Below, piece by piece: positions 1 to 8,362 of a stretch of 64,000 nucleotides of DNA. This DNA is from Paenibacillus taihuensis. GTDB lineage: Bacteria; Bacillota; Bacilli; Paenibacillales; Paenibacillaceae. The notes below the pieces were generated by a model. That model was not told the DNA's origin and ran no database searches. It saw nothing but the letters and a program-made list of their open reading frames with translations. The stretch spans positions 124,001 to 188,000 of the forward strand of contig NZ_QTTN01000010.1 in the NCBI RefSeq assembly GCF_003386535.1, read 5' to 3'. Position numbers and translations under genes: made by a program. Positions within the stretch are counted from its first letter, which is position 1. Every line of letters begins with the position of its first letter.

Positions 1-2574
1 GCCGGACTTTTTAACGGCCTTAATCGTATGCTGGCTGTCCGTCAACCCATTAATTTCATAAACGATCTGTTTCGCGAGCCGCCCGCTGCTGTGTGTATCC
101 ACCGTCTGCTTGAACACGCCGTCGATGTAAATATCCACCTCGCCCTGAGAGCTATCCATCTCCGTAATGTACTGTACGCCTGTGCCACGGAACGTGTACT
201 GGAACGAATCGCCGTTGTGCTGGCTGTACTGAACATCGTCCATGTAATCGCCCAGTCCTCGGCCAGAGTTTCGGGTCCAAGAGCCATCATACTGAATAGC
301 CGGATCATCGTTATTGATGCTCGCATACCTTCCTTCTGGGGTAGGGTTCGACACCGGCACGCCGGTCACCGTAACCGCGAAGGTTTGACTATCTCCGCCT
401 GCAAAATCAAACGTAAAGTCCGTTTGACCTTCCGACAGTTGAGCCAAATAAGCTTGTTTGATCGTAACCATATTGCCGGATACCGTGTAGTCGCTTCCTG
501 CCTCGAGTGTCGCATCGCCATTGCGAATACCCTTCAGTGAATCCGCGCCAAAAGAAAGCGTCGTCGTCACGTCCGATGGGTTGCTATTATCGAATGCCTC
601 TTCAGTCGAACCAAGAAGCGAATCGCTCGTTACCTTCAGCGCATCAACGAGCATAAAATCGCCGGAGGAGTTCGAATGTTTAACGGCCTTAAGGGTATGC
701 TGACCGCTTGGAAGATCCGCGACGCTGTAAACCGTTTGACCAGCCCCCCGCGTACCAGAGCCGGAGGTGTTGACCGTCTTATCGAAGACATCATCGATGT
801 AGAAGTCGATGCTGCCCTGCGAGCTATCCGTTTCCGTAATAAAATCGATGCCTGTTCCGTTGAACGTATACGTCAGCTGCGCACCATCCGCTTGCGCATA
901 ATGCACATCGCCTTGATAATCGCCAAAGTTGCGGCCTGTACTGGACTGCCAGCCATCCGAATATACAATGTCAGCATTATTGTCGTTCATGACGGCATAG
1001 TGACTGGTTGGCGCATCGAGCGTTGTTACTTGCTGCTCTTGCTGCTCCTGCACTTGCTGCTCGTTCACCGTTTGATTCGAAACGGAGGAATCGCTAATCG
1101 CAACCTCAAGGTCCTGCGAGCTTGGCGCGACTTCATAGCCGCCGTTTCGCTGCCACTCCCCTACATACTTCATGCCGGTATCATCATCGTTCACGCTTGA
1201 GATGCCGCCGCCGCTCGCTTTCACTTTGAACAGTCTGGAAGCATGCGGCTGCAGTTCTTGCGCTGTGTAACCTGAAGCGAAATTCCCCAAGTCCTTATGA
1301 CTCCACAAGTCGCGAACCGATGCGCCGCCATTTAAGCCAATGTCGCTCCAGTTCACGGAAACATTCGACTCCCTGGAGCCGAGATTGAATAGCGCAACCG
1401 TATACGTGCCGTCGCCGTTATTGGCGTACCACACTTGGCTCTTTGTCGCCGTGGACACCGGATGAGCCGGATGCCCTGCCTGATTGACCGCAATCACCTC
1501 GTCATTGGTCAGCAGCGACAAGCCATAGTCATCCAGCTTCGTCATATCATCGCCCGTATACAATTGCGCGGAGGACATCGCCCACAGCGTCATTGCGCTC
1601 TGCCGCTCGTCCTTCGTCAAGCCGTCCATCGAGCCATTGCCGATGTCGAGCGAGTCGAAGTCATTCCAGCCGCCTGGGCCGGCATGGCGCCACCAAAGCG
1701 CTGCATCCGGGAACAGCCGGGCAATATTCACCCATTGCGTCATGCCGACATTGCTGTCGTACGACTCCACATCCCAATCGACTCGCCAGCCGTTCGCATG
1801 GGCTTTCCAGAAGTCGGCATAGTTAGGGTCGAGCGCCCAAGAAAGCTCGAACCAAATTTTATGATCCTGCCTCGCCAGCGCCTTGGACCACGCTTCAACA
1901 TCGCCGCGGGCATCGATCTTCGTATCATTGTGGCCAGAGCCCGGCGTGACGCTATCGAACTTCACGAAGTCAATGCCCCATGAAGCAATGAGGTCCGCGA
2001 TCGAGTCGATATACGCCTGCGCGCATCCTTTGGAGCTGTCAGATTCGAAGTCGATTTTGTAGCCGATTTCCCAATAGTCCGCTTGACGCAGCGGCTGTGC
2101 GGCAATATCCTTCATACTGCAGCCAGGCGCACCGTAGATCGGCAAGTCAGCATCATAAGCGGCCGGGGATAGACCCGGGATCATATAAATGCCGATTTTC
2201 TGTCCATTATGATGAACGTAATCAATGACATTCTTGAACCCATCCGGATACAGCGTTGTACTCGGAATAGGCCTGCCATACTCGTCCATGCCTCCATTCC
2301 AGCCAGCGTCGATATTTATGTATTCGTAGCCGTGCGACTGCAGCTTCTCGTGCATGGCGTCAGACTGCTGCTTGATCTTGGCCGCCGACGTCCAGTTACC
2401 TCCCGGACCGTCATACACCTGCAAGCTGTAGCTGCTCCAGCCCATGTAAGGCTTCGTCGCCAAACCGTTATCTGCAGCCTTGGCGACATCCTTCGCCGGG
2501 ATCAATCCGAACTGGGCAACGACAAGCGAAGCTAGCAGCAGCACGAACCCGCTCTTTTTCAGCTTCAATTTCAC
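1..2574 (-). CDS. Secreted multidomain GH27 alpha-galactosidase (3' end outside window)
   Basis: Predicted extracellular alpha-galactosidase/melibiase that removes terminal alpha-D-galactosyl residues. The start is GTG at 2574, with AAGGAG 8 nt upstream. Visible order (858 codons, stop beyond position 1): signal peptide about residues 1-33; GH27 barrel from about 37 (KPYMGWSSY, then YINIDAGW, then a WGIDFVKFD stretch carrying the expected nucleophile Asp, then NGWRVDWDVES for the acid/base region); C-terminal beta domain to about 400; Gln/Glu-rich linker (EQQVQEQQEQQ); a beta-sandwich module about 525-650; an X2-type domain about 655-740; and a second copy of the sandwich module from about 745. 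The modules are typical of wall- or polysaccharide-binding accessory domains, which is inferred from type only. It has its own promoter and cre-like site after the terminator of the upstream gene, so it is probably a separate catabolite-repressed unit. Confidence 0.88.
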   Translation of the reverse strand, partial: MKLKLKKSGFVLLLASLVVAQFGLIPAKDVAKAADNGLATKPYMGWSSYSLQVYDGPGGNWTSAAKIKQQSDAMHEKLQSHGYEYINIDAGWNGGMDEYGRPIPSTTLYPDGFKNVIDYVHHNGQKIGIYMIPGLSPAAYDADLPIYGAPGCSMKDIAAQPLRQADYWEIGYKIDFESDSSKGCAQAYIDSIADLIASWGIDFVKFDSVTPGSGHNDTKIDARGDVEAWSKALARQDHKIWFELSWALDPNYADFWKAHANGWRVDWDVESYDSNVGMTQWVNIARLFPDAALWWRHAGPGGWNDFDSLDIGNGSMDGLTKDERQSAMTLWAMSSAQLYTGDDMTKLDDYGLSLLTNDEVIAVNQAGHPAHPVSTATKSQVWYANNGDGTYTVALFNLGSRESNVSVNWSDIGLNGGASVRDLWSHKDLGNFASGYTAQELQPHASRLFKVKASGGGISSVNDDDTGMKYVGEWQRNGGYEVAPSSQDLEVAISDSSVSNQTVNEQQVQEQQEQQVTTLDAPTSHYAVMNDNNADIVYSDGWQSSTGRNFGDYQGDVHYAQADGAQLTYTFNGTGIDFITETDSSQGSIDFYIDDVFDKTVNTSGSGTRGAGQTVYSVADLPSGQHTLKAVKHSNSSGDFMLVDALKVTSDSLLGSTEEAFDNSNPSDVTTTLSFGADSLKGIRNGDATLEAGSDYTVSGNMVTIKQAYLAQLSEGQTDFTFDFAGGDSQTFAVTVTGVPVSNPTPEGRYASINNDDPAIQYDGSWTRNSGRGLGDYMDDVQYSQHNGDSFQYTFRGTGVQYITEMDSSQGEVDIYIDGVFKQTVDTHSSGRLAKQIVYEINGLTDSQHTIKAVKKSG

Positions 2575-2600
2575 ACCAACATCTCCTTCACAAGCACCTT

Positions 2601-2614
2601 GTAGAGCGCTTTCA
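2601..2614 (-). promoter_or_regulatory. cre-like CcpA site upstream of GH27 gene
   Basis: On the minus strand the sequence reads TGAAAGCGCTCTAC. It matches the cre consensus TGWNANCGNTNWCA at 12 of 14 positions, including the whole TGAAAGCGCT core. It ends 27 nt upstream of the GTG start and downstream of the predicted promoter, a position usual for CcpA roadblock or repression. Confidence 0.5.
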
Positions 2615-2653
2615 TTTTTAATGAGGTTCATTGGCTAATGCAAGTCAACGACA

Positions 2654-2681
2654 ATTACACTGATGGTTTCTACTCTGACAA
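2654..2681 (-). promoter_or_regulatory. Predicted sigma-A promoter of the GH27 gene
   Basis: On the minus strand TTGTCA and TGTAAT are separated by 16 nt, one mismatch each from the -35 and -10 consensus. The promoter lies between the terminator of the binding-protein gene and the GH27 start. A second weaker -35 (TTGACT) lies just downstream. Confidence 0.45.
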
Positions 2682-2697
2682 TTGCACGACTAGCAAG

Positions 2698-2726
2698 AAA
2701 AAGACGCTCTGGCTAGCCAGAGCGTC
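2698..2726 (-). terminator. Rho-independent terminator after binding-protein gene
   Basis: Perfect 11-bp stem (GACGCTCTGGC / GCCAGAGCGTC, 2-nt loop) followed by TTTTTC on the minus strand, about 18 nt after the stop of the solute-binding protein gene. Confidence 0.9.
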
Positions 2727-2744
2727 CAGCACTTCCACGAGAAC

Positions 2745-4457
2745 TTATTTTTTGGAAGAATCGTACGCTTTTTGCAGAATTTCAAGGTAACGGTCCAGCT
2801 TCAGGTCTTTCAAGCCTTGTACATACGCATCCCAGTCCTTGTTCAGATCCTTGTTGCCTGTAATGAACTGAAGCGCGCTCTGCTCGATGTAGTTCTTGAT
2901 GTTCGTTTGCAGCATGCTTGCTTCGTCTGTCTCCGACGGATCGATCCATACCGACCAAGCCGGGAACAGCTCTTGTGGCTCATGGCCTTGGTACAGCAGC
3001 GTTGCGTTATACAGACGGCGCTCATAGCCTGAAGGATCATAAATATCAGTCGCCTGTACGAAGCTGTCGCGGTAAGCCTTCGGCATATAGAAGTGGGCAA
3101 CGCCGCTCCAGCCGGCATTGTGCGGTGCATCGCCTTCCTTCGCAGGAATCGGTTTGAACTCCGCTTTCACGCCTTCGCCAAGCGCTACGTCATTCGGGCC
3201 AGCCTTCTCCCAGTCAATGCCCTCCATACCCGATGCGCCGTTCGTTTGGCCTTCCGGCGTGAACATATAGTCAACGAGCTTAATAAGAGCAATTTGCGCT
3301 TCTTTGCTTGCTTTGTTCGTAATAACAAACTTCGCGCCTGGTGCTACGCCGCCGCCGTCATGCGTTGCAAATTGCGCATGCGGCCCTTGAAGCGGAGGTA
3401 CTGGATTGTAATCAGCGGAGTACTTATTGCCTTTGTCGATGTTAACGAAGATCGCCGGGTGCATGCCTGCGCCTGCGCCGAGAATTTGCGTATCCGCATT
3501 TTCGCCGATTTTCTTGAACGCTTCGGCATTTTGCGTGAATGCGCCTGGATCAATGAGCTTCTCGTCATAGAGCGACTTGATGTATTGCAGGCCTTCTTTC
3601 CATTCCGGCTTGATGGCAGCCGATTCTACCTTGCCGCCAGTCAGGTTCAAGTAATTGCGGTCGTCGTCATAGACGAAGCCGTTCATCAGGTACGGAATGA
3701 CGCGAACGCCGAAGTCCTCCGTCGAACCGCTCAGCGGCACTTCATCCGCTTTGCCGTTGCCGTTCGGATCTTTGGTTTTGAACGCTTCCAGCACCTTCTT
3801 GAAATCTTCCGTCGTCTTCGGCATTTGCAAGCCGAGCTTATCGAGCCACTTCGTGTTCAGCCACATCTTGTTCGGGTAGGAACAATGGAAGCATTGCGCA
3901 TAAGCGACAAGGCCGTAGATATTGCCGTCCGGCGCCGTATTAAACGCTTTCAAATCCGCGTTCGATTCCATCGCTGCCTTGATGTTCGGCGCGTATTGAT
4001 CAATCAGATCGTTCAGCGGCAGCAGCACGCCTTGTTTGCCGTACTTCAGCACGTCCGCCTGAGAGAACTGGTCAATATAGGCCGGCAGCATGTAAGCGTC
4101 CGGGTAATCGCCGCTCGCAAGCGAGATTTGGCGTTTCTCTTTCGCGCCATCCGACGGATTAAGCTCCCAGTCTATTTTCATCTTGAATTTGTCTTCTACG
4201 AAAGCGGTAAATTTATTGGTCGGCAGGTCAATGCCGGACTCTTGAATTGTAAAGACCTTTACCGGCACCGGATCGCTTGAAGCTTCGGAATTGCCAGCAT
4301 TATTGGATGCTGCCGTCGTATTCGTCGTGTTCGACGCTGCTCCATTATTGGCGCCGCTATTCGACGTGTTGTTCGCTGCGTTGTTGCCTCCGCATGCAGC
4401 CAATATCATACTGAAGGTGACGAGTGTTGCCGCGATGCTTCCCATTCTCTTTTTCAA
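2745..4457 (-). CDS. Sugar ABC transporter substrate-binding lipoprotein (LplA-like), paralogue 1
   Basis: Membrane-anchored receptor delivering an oligosaccharide to the CUT1 permeases encoded just upstream. The TTG start at 4457 has GGGAG 9 nt before it. A signal peptide with lipobox LAAC (Cys about residue 22) is followed by an Asn/Ser/Thr-rich linker and a type-1 family binding fold of 570 residues in total. It is strikingly similar to the protein at 6706-8343, sharing TAPDGNIYGLV, CSYPNKMWLN, DFKKVLEAFKTKDPNGNG and YDDDRNYL, and both carry a CFHC motif. The ligand is not evident from sequence; neighbours encoding alpha-galactosidase and alpha-fucosidase suggest a galacto- or fuco-oligosaccharide. 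It is last in the permease operon and is followed by a strong terminator. Confidence 0.92.
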   Translation of the reverse strand: MKKRMGSIAATLVTFSMILAACGGNNAANNTSNSGANNGAASNTTNTTAASNNAGNSEASSDPVPVKVFTIQESGIDLPTNKFTAFVEDKFKMKIDWELNPSDGAKEKRQISLASGDYPDAYMLPAYIDQFSQADVLKYGKQGVLLPLNDLIDQYAPNIKAAMESNADLKAFNTAPDGNIYGLVAYAQCFHCSYPNKMWLNTKWLDKLGLQMPKTTEDFKKVLEAFKTKDPNGNGKADEVPLSGSTEDFGVRVIPYLMNGFVYDDDRNYLNLTGGKVESAAIKPEWKEGLQYIKSLYDEKLIDPGAFTQNAEAFKKIGENADTQILGAGAGMHPAIFVNIDKGNKYSADYNPVPPLQGPHAQFATHDGGGVAPGAKFVITNKASKEAQIALIKLVDYMFTPEGQTNGASGMEGIDWEKAGPNDVALGEGVKAEFKPIPAKEGDAPHNAGWSGVAHFYMPKAYRDSFVQATDIYDPSGYERRLYNATLLYQGHEPQELFPAWSVWIDPSETDEASMLQTNIKNYIEQSALQFITGNKDLNKDWDAYVQGLKDLKLDRYLEILQKAYDSSKK

Positions 4458-4577
4458 CTGTGATCGCTCCCTTTTTTAGTGTATTAACAAGTGCCGAACG
4501 AACCCCCTACATTACATACCTATCTCCCCTTTCAAGATGAATCGGTTTACCAGATTCCGCTGCTCTGCCGGACTGCT

Positions 4578-4602
4578 GGCTAGCACACTTGCGGCACTAG
4601 CC
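4578..4602 (-). promoter_or_regulatory. Intercistronic hairpin between permease and binding protein
   Basis: Inverted repeat with GGCTAG / CTAGCC arms plus partial inner pairing. It overlaps the stop codon of the upstream permease gene and has no T-run. Hairpins without a U-tract in this position commonly set 3' mRNA stability and give higher binding-protein levels; that role is inferred. Confidence 0.45.
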
Positions 4603-5502
4603 TTTTACAGAACCGACGAGCATGCCTTGCACGAAGAACCGCTGCACGAATGGATAAATAATGAGCACCGGAAGCGTGGCTACGACGATTAGCGCATATT
4701 TGAGCAATTCAGCAAGCTGCTGACGTTCCACCTGTTTCATCGCGTCCATGACGCCGGAGCTGTTGTTCTGGATAATAATGCTGCGCAGGATGAGCTGCAG
4801 CGGGAACAGCTTCGCCGACTTGAGATAGATCAGCGCATCGAAGTACGCATTCCATTGGCCGACCGCATACATGAGCACGAGCACCGCCAGGATCGGCTTA
4901 GACAGCGGGATCACGACGCTGCGCATGAAGCGCAAATCGCTGCAGCCGTCAATTTCGCTCGCTTCAATCAGCTCTTCGGGAATGGATGACATGAAGAACG
5001 ATCTGGCGATAATGACCTGCCATACCCAGATGGCATTCGGGATGAGCAGCGCCCAGCGCGTGTCTATGAGATGCAAGCCTCGGACGACCATATACGTCGG
5101 GATCAACCCGCCGCTGAAGATCATCGTGAACGTAATAATCATCATGATCGCGCTGCGTCCGAAGAACGTTTTGCGAGACAGCGGATAGGCAATCATGACG
5201 GTGAGCGCGACGCTAATGAGCGTGCCGGCTGCCGTGTAGAACAGCGAGTTGCCGTACCCCGTCACGATTTGCGGGGTATGAAAGAGCGTCTCGAAGCCTT
5301 TGAATGAAATGTCCACGGGCCACAGCCATACCTTGCCGGAAGTGACCGCTGACGGGCTGCTGATCGAGCTGCTCAAGATGTAGATAAGCGGATAAATGAC
5401 GGCAATCAGCACAAGCGTCAATATCGTATACACGACGGCCATGAACAGCCGATCGCCAGCCGACTCCTTGATCCTTGTTCTCGTAGTTATCATTGAAGAC
5501 AT
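4597..5502 (-). CDS. CUT1 sugar ABC transporter permease (LplC/CarC type)
   Basis: Inner-membrane half of a carbohydrate importer, 301 residues with about six membrane segments. The cytoplasmic EAA loop that contacts the ATPase is seen as EELIEASEIDGCSDLRFM near residue 190. The C-terminus QGMLVGSVKG is typical of the LplC group. It starts 16 nt after the stop of the partner permease gene, so the two are co-translated. No ATPase gene lies in the locus; in related Firmicutes a shared MsmX-type ATPase serves such systems, which is the likely arrangement here. Confidence 0.92.
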   Translation of the reverse strand: MSSMITTRTRIKESAGDRLFMAVVYTILTLVLIAVIYPLIYILSSSISSPSAVTSGKVWLWPVDISFKGFETLFHTPQIVTGYGNSLFYTAAGTLISVALTVMIAYPLSRKTFFGRSAIMMIITFTMIFSGGLIPTYMVVRGLHLIDTRWALLIPNAIWVWQVIIARSFFMSSIPEELIEASEIDGCSDLRFMRSVVIPLSKPILAVLVLMYAVGQWNAYFDALIYLKSAKLFPLQLILRSIIIQNNSSGVMDAMKQVERQQLAELLKYALIVVATLPVLIIYPFVQRFFVQGMLVGSVKG

Positions 5503-5518
5503 ACGTTTCTAGCTCCTT

Positions 5519-6490
5519 CTACCACAGACTGTTATTCGAAAACCGTTTGGCCAAGCCATTGACCAGCACGAGCAGCACCAAATTGATCACCGAGTTGAAT
5601 AAGCCGACCGCCGTTGCGAAGCTATAGTTGGCGTTCAGCAAGCCGATGCTGTACACGTAAGTCGAGATGATTTCCGAATTCACGAGATTAAGCGGATTTT
5701 GCAGCAAATAAACTTTCTCAAAGCCGATCGCCATCACGTTGCCCACATTCAGAATGAGCACGATGATGATCGTAGGAAGAATGCCAGGCAAATCTACATG
5801 CCATATCTTCTGAAAGCGAGACGCGCCGTCTACCTTCGCCGCCTCGTACAAGGTAGGGTCAATGCCTGCAAGCGCTGCCAAATAAATGACTGCGGAATAG
5901 CCTGCCGTCTGCCAAATATCGGACCATACATAGATCGATCGGAACATGCTCGGCATGCCGAGGAAGTTGATCGAGTCCAGGCCGAGATGATTCATCAGCA
6001 CATTGATAAACCCGAGCCGCGGCGCCAGAAACAGCATGATGATCGATACCATGACGACGGTCGAGATGAAGTACGGCGCGAACGTTACGAGCTGCACGAA
6101 CCGCTTGAACCTATTGCTGCGCACCTCATTTAGCATCAGCGCAAGCGCAATCGGTATCGGAAACCCGGCGAGCAGCAGGTAACCGCTCAGATAAATCGTG
6201 TTCTTAATGAGATTCCAGAAGATCGGATTATCGAAGAACAGCTTGAAGTTCTTCATGCCGACCCACGGGCTGCCCCAAATGCCTTTAATAACGTTGTAGT
6301 CCTTGAAAGCCAGAACCGCGTTCAGCATCGGATAATACTTGAAAATAATAAAGTACAGCAGCGGCGGTATGACGACCAAGTAGAGCTGCCAATGCTTCGC
6401 AAAGCTTCTCGCCGCTGCGCTGGACAGGCGTCCTCGTCTTCTCTTTATGGATGCCCCTGTCTGTTGTTCAACTGCGATTTCCACGTTCAA
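5519..6490 (-). CDS. CUT1 sugar ABC transporter permease (LplB type)
   Basis: First permease of the pair, 323 residues, with a basic N-terminus (KRRRGRL) before the first membrane segment and the EAA loop DPTLYEAAKVDGASR near residue 215. The start is TTG at 6490, preceded by GGGAGGG with 6 nt spacing. It is the first gene of the permease-permease-binding protein operon, following a terminator at 6662 and a cre-like site 34 nt upstream of the start, so catabolite control of uptake is likely. Confidence 0.92.
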   Translation of the reverse strand: MNVEIAVEQQTGASIKRRRGRLSSAAARSFAKHWQLYLVVIPPLLYFIIFKYYPMLNAVLAFKDYNVIKGIWGSPWVGMKNFKLFFDNPIFWNLIKNTIYLSGYLLLAGFPIPIALALMLNEVRSNRFKRFVQLVTFAPYFISTVVMVSIIMLFLAPRLGFINVLMNHLGLDSINFLGMPSMFRSIYVWSDIWQTAGYSAVIYLAALAGIDPTLYEAAKVDGASRFQKIWHVDLPGILPTIIIVLILNVGNVMAIGFEKVYLLQNPLNLVNSEIISTYVYSIGLLNANYSFATAVGLFNSVINLVLLVLVNGLAKRFSNNSLW

Positions 6491-6523
6491 TCCAATCCCT
6501 CCCAGATGCCTCTAAGCGCTGCA

Positions 6524-6537
6524 TGATAACGCTTTCC
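6524..6537 (-). promoter_or_regulatory. cre-like CcpA site upstream of permease operon
   Basis: The minus strand reads GGAAAGCGTTATCA, which fits TGWNANCGNTNWCA at 13 of 14 positions (first base differs). It lies 34 nt upstream of the TTG start. The GH27 gene has a cre-like site in a similar position, which supports shared carbon-catabolite control. Confidence 0.55.
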
Positions 6538-6661
6538 ACATGACCGATCATAGTGTCCCCGGCCGCTTCCGGCATAGGTACATTTGCGGTTTTCGGCGTA
6601 CATTTGCCCCGTTTTCAGGCGGACAATTGCCCGCAGAACGGCCATTTTCCGCTATACATGC

Positions 6662-6701
6662 AAAAAAAAGAACCCCGGCCGCATCCAGCGGTCCGGGATT
6701 C
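6662..6701 (-). terminator. Rho-independent terminator after second binding-protein gene
   Basis: Long GC-rich stem (GAATCCCGGaCCGC / GCGGcCGGGGTTC, loop TGGAT) followed by eight Ts on the minus strand, starting 4 nt after the stop codon. It separates the regulator/binding-protein unit from the permease operon. Confidence 0.92.
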
Positions 6702-6705
6702 TCGT

Positions 6706-8343
6706 TTATTTGGTGTGGTTGTCCAAGTATTCATCATAACCTTGCTGCATGATGGCTAAATAATCGGACAGCCCCATCTCGTTCAAGCCTTTCACGTAGG
6801 CGCCCCAATCGGTGTCCAAGCTCTGCGCGCCGGTAATAAATTCAAGTGTATTCTGATCGATGTAGTTCTTCAAATTCGTCTCCAGCACGCTCGCCCGCTG
6901 GGCATCAGCCTCATTCACCCAAATCATCCATGCCGGGAACAGCTCCTTCGGCTCCTTGCCCGCGTACAGCTCCGTCGCTTGCTGCAGCCGGCGCTCATAG
7001 CCGTTCGGCGCATAAATGTCGGTGTCTTGTACCCAGGTGTCCCGATACGAGCTCGGCATGTAGAAATGAGCCGTACCGATCCAGCCGGAATTGTTCGGCT
7101 TGTCTGGGTTGGATGGAATGCCGGCCTTCCTCGGAGCAACGCCTTTGCCAAGCGCTGTTTCACCCGGCAGAGGCTTGCGCCAACCGACGCCCTCGTCACC
7201 GGATTCCGCGTGGAGCTGTCCCTCTGGCGTATACATATAGTCTACCATTCGGATAAGGGCGATTTGCTCTTTCATTGTAGCTTTGTTCGTAATGACAAAC
7301 TTTGCCCCAGGCGGAATACCGCCATCATCATGAACCGCATAAGCCGCATAAGGGCCCTTCAGCGGCGGCACGGGAGCGTAAATGCGCGAACGATCGCTCC
7401 CCGTCGAGTCTGATGCGAAGATGTCCGGATGCATGGCTGCGCCCGCTCCAAGAATGACGTCTCCTTCGTTATCGCCAAGCCGCTTGTAGGCTTCCGAATT
7501 CTGCGTGAAGGCACCGGGATCAATAAGCCCTTCATCATAGAGCGACTTGATATAAGAGAGCCCTTGCTTCCATTCCTGCTTATTCGCCACCGTATCGACC
7601 TTGCCGCCGGACAAAGCCAAATAATTACGGTCATCGTCATAAATGAACCCGTTCATCAGGAATGGAACAAGATGCACGCCGAAGTTCTCCGTCGAGCCGC
7701 TGAGCGGAATTTCGTCCGCCGCGCCGTTGCCGTTCGGATCCTTTGTCTTGAATGCTTCAAGCACCTTTTTAAAATCATCCAGCGTCTGCGGCATGGCCAA
7801 ATGCAGCTTGTCCAGCCACACTTTGTTCAGCCACATCTTGTTCGGATAGGAACAATGGAAGCATTCGCTGTAGCTGACAAGCCCATAGATGTTGCCATCC
7901 GGCGCGGTGTTCAGCTCCCTGAGCGCAGCATTCTGCTTGAACGCCGCTTTAATATGGGGCGCATACTTGTCGATCAGATCGTTCAGCGGCAGGAATATCC
8001 CCTGCTTCCCGTATCGCAGCACCTCCGCCTTGGAGAATTGATCGATGTAGGCGGTCAGAATATACGTATCGGCATAGCTGCCGCTCGCGAGCGAGATTTG
8101 CCGCTTCTCCTTCGCGCCTTCATAGGGAATCGCCTCCCAGTTGAAGTGCACGCCATACGTCTGTTCGAGATAAGTCGTGAAAGAGCTTGTCTGCAGGTTC
8201 TGTCCGCTGTCCTGCTGTGCGAAAATCGTAATGTTCGTGCTTCCTTGATGCGGTCTCTGCAGCTTCGGAGCTTCCGAGGAGCATGCGCTAAACAGCATGC
8301 TGCTCATGAGCATCCATATGATCAGGCGAAGCTTCATCAGCAT
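6706..8343 (-). CDS. Sugar ABC transporter substrate-binding lipoprotein, paralogue 2
   Basis: Second binding protein of the locus, 545 residues from ATG 8343. That start has AAGGGAG 5 nt upstream; a TTG at 8370 is possible but overlaps the upstream gene and lacks this site. Signal peptide with lipobox LFSAC. The body is a close paralogue of the protein at 2745-4457 (same CFHCSYPNKMWLN and KTKDPNGNG blocks) but lacks the long Asn/Thr linker. It follows the AraC-type membrane regulator by 19 nt and is separated from the permeases by a terminator. It may therefore be a sensory partner of the regulator or an alternative receptor with shifted ligand preference; both are inference. Confidence 0.9.
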   Translation of the reverse strand: MLMKLRLIIWMLMSSMLFSACSSEAPKLQRPHQGSTNITIFAQQDSGQNLQTSSFTTYLEQTYGVHFNWEAIPYEGAKEKRQISLASGSYADTYILTAYIDQFSKAEVLRYGKQGIFLPLNDLIDKYAPHIKAAFKQNAALRELNTAPDGNIYGLVSYSECFHCSYPNKMWLNKVWLDKLHLAMPQTLDDFKKVLEAFKTKDPNGNGAADEIPLSGSTENFGVHLVPFLMNGFIYDDDRNYLALSGGKVDTVANKQEWKQGLSYIKSLYDEGLIDPGAFTQNSEAYKRLGDNEGDVILGAGAAMHPDIFASDSTGSDRSRIYAPVPPLKGPYAAYAVHDDGGIPPGAKFVITNKATMKEQIALIRMVDYMYTPEGQLHAESGDEGVGWRKPLPGETALGKGVAPRKAGIPSNPDKPNNSGWIGTAHFYMPSSYRDTWVQDTDIYAPNGYERRLQQATELYAGKEPKELFPAWMIWVNEADAQRASVLETNLKNYIDQNTLEFITGAQSLDTDWGAYVKGLNEMGLSDYLAIMQQGYDEYLDNHTK

Positions 8344-8362
8344 GCTCGCTCCCTTCTTGCCA

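Noticed and set aside
3093-4280. Long plus-strand open frame of 395 codons over the binding-protein gene
   Set aside because: It is antisense to a clear lipoprotein gene, has no RBS and its product (Arg/Val-rich) resembles no protein; it is a codon-bias shadow.
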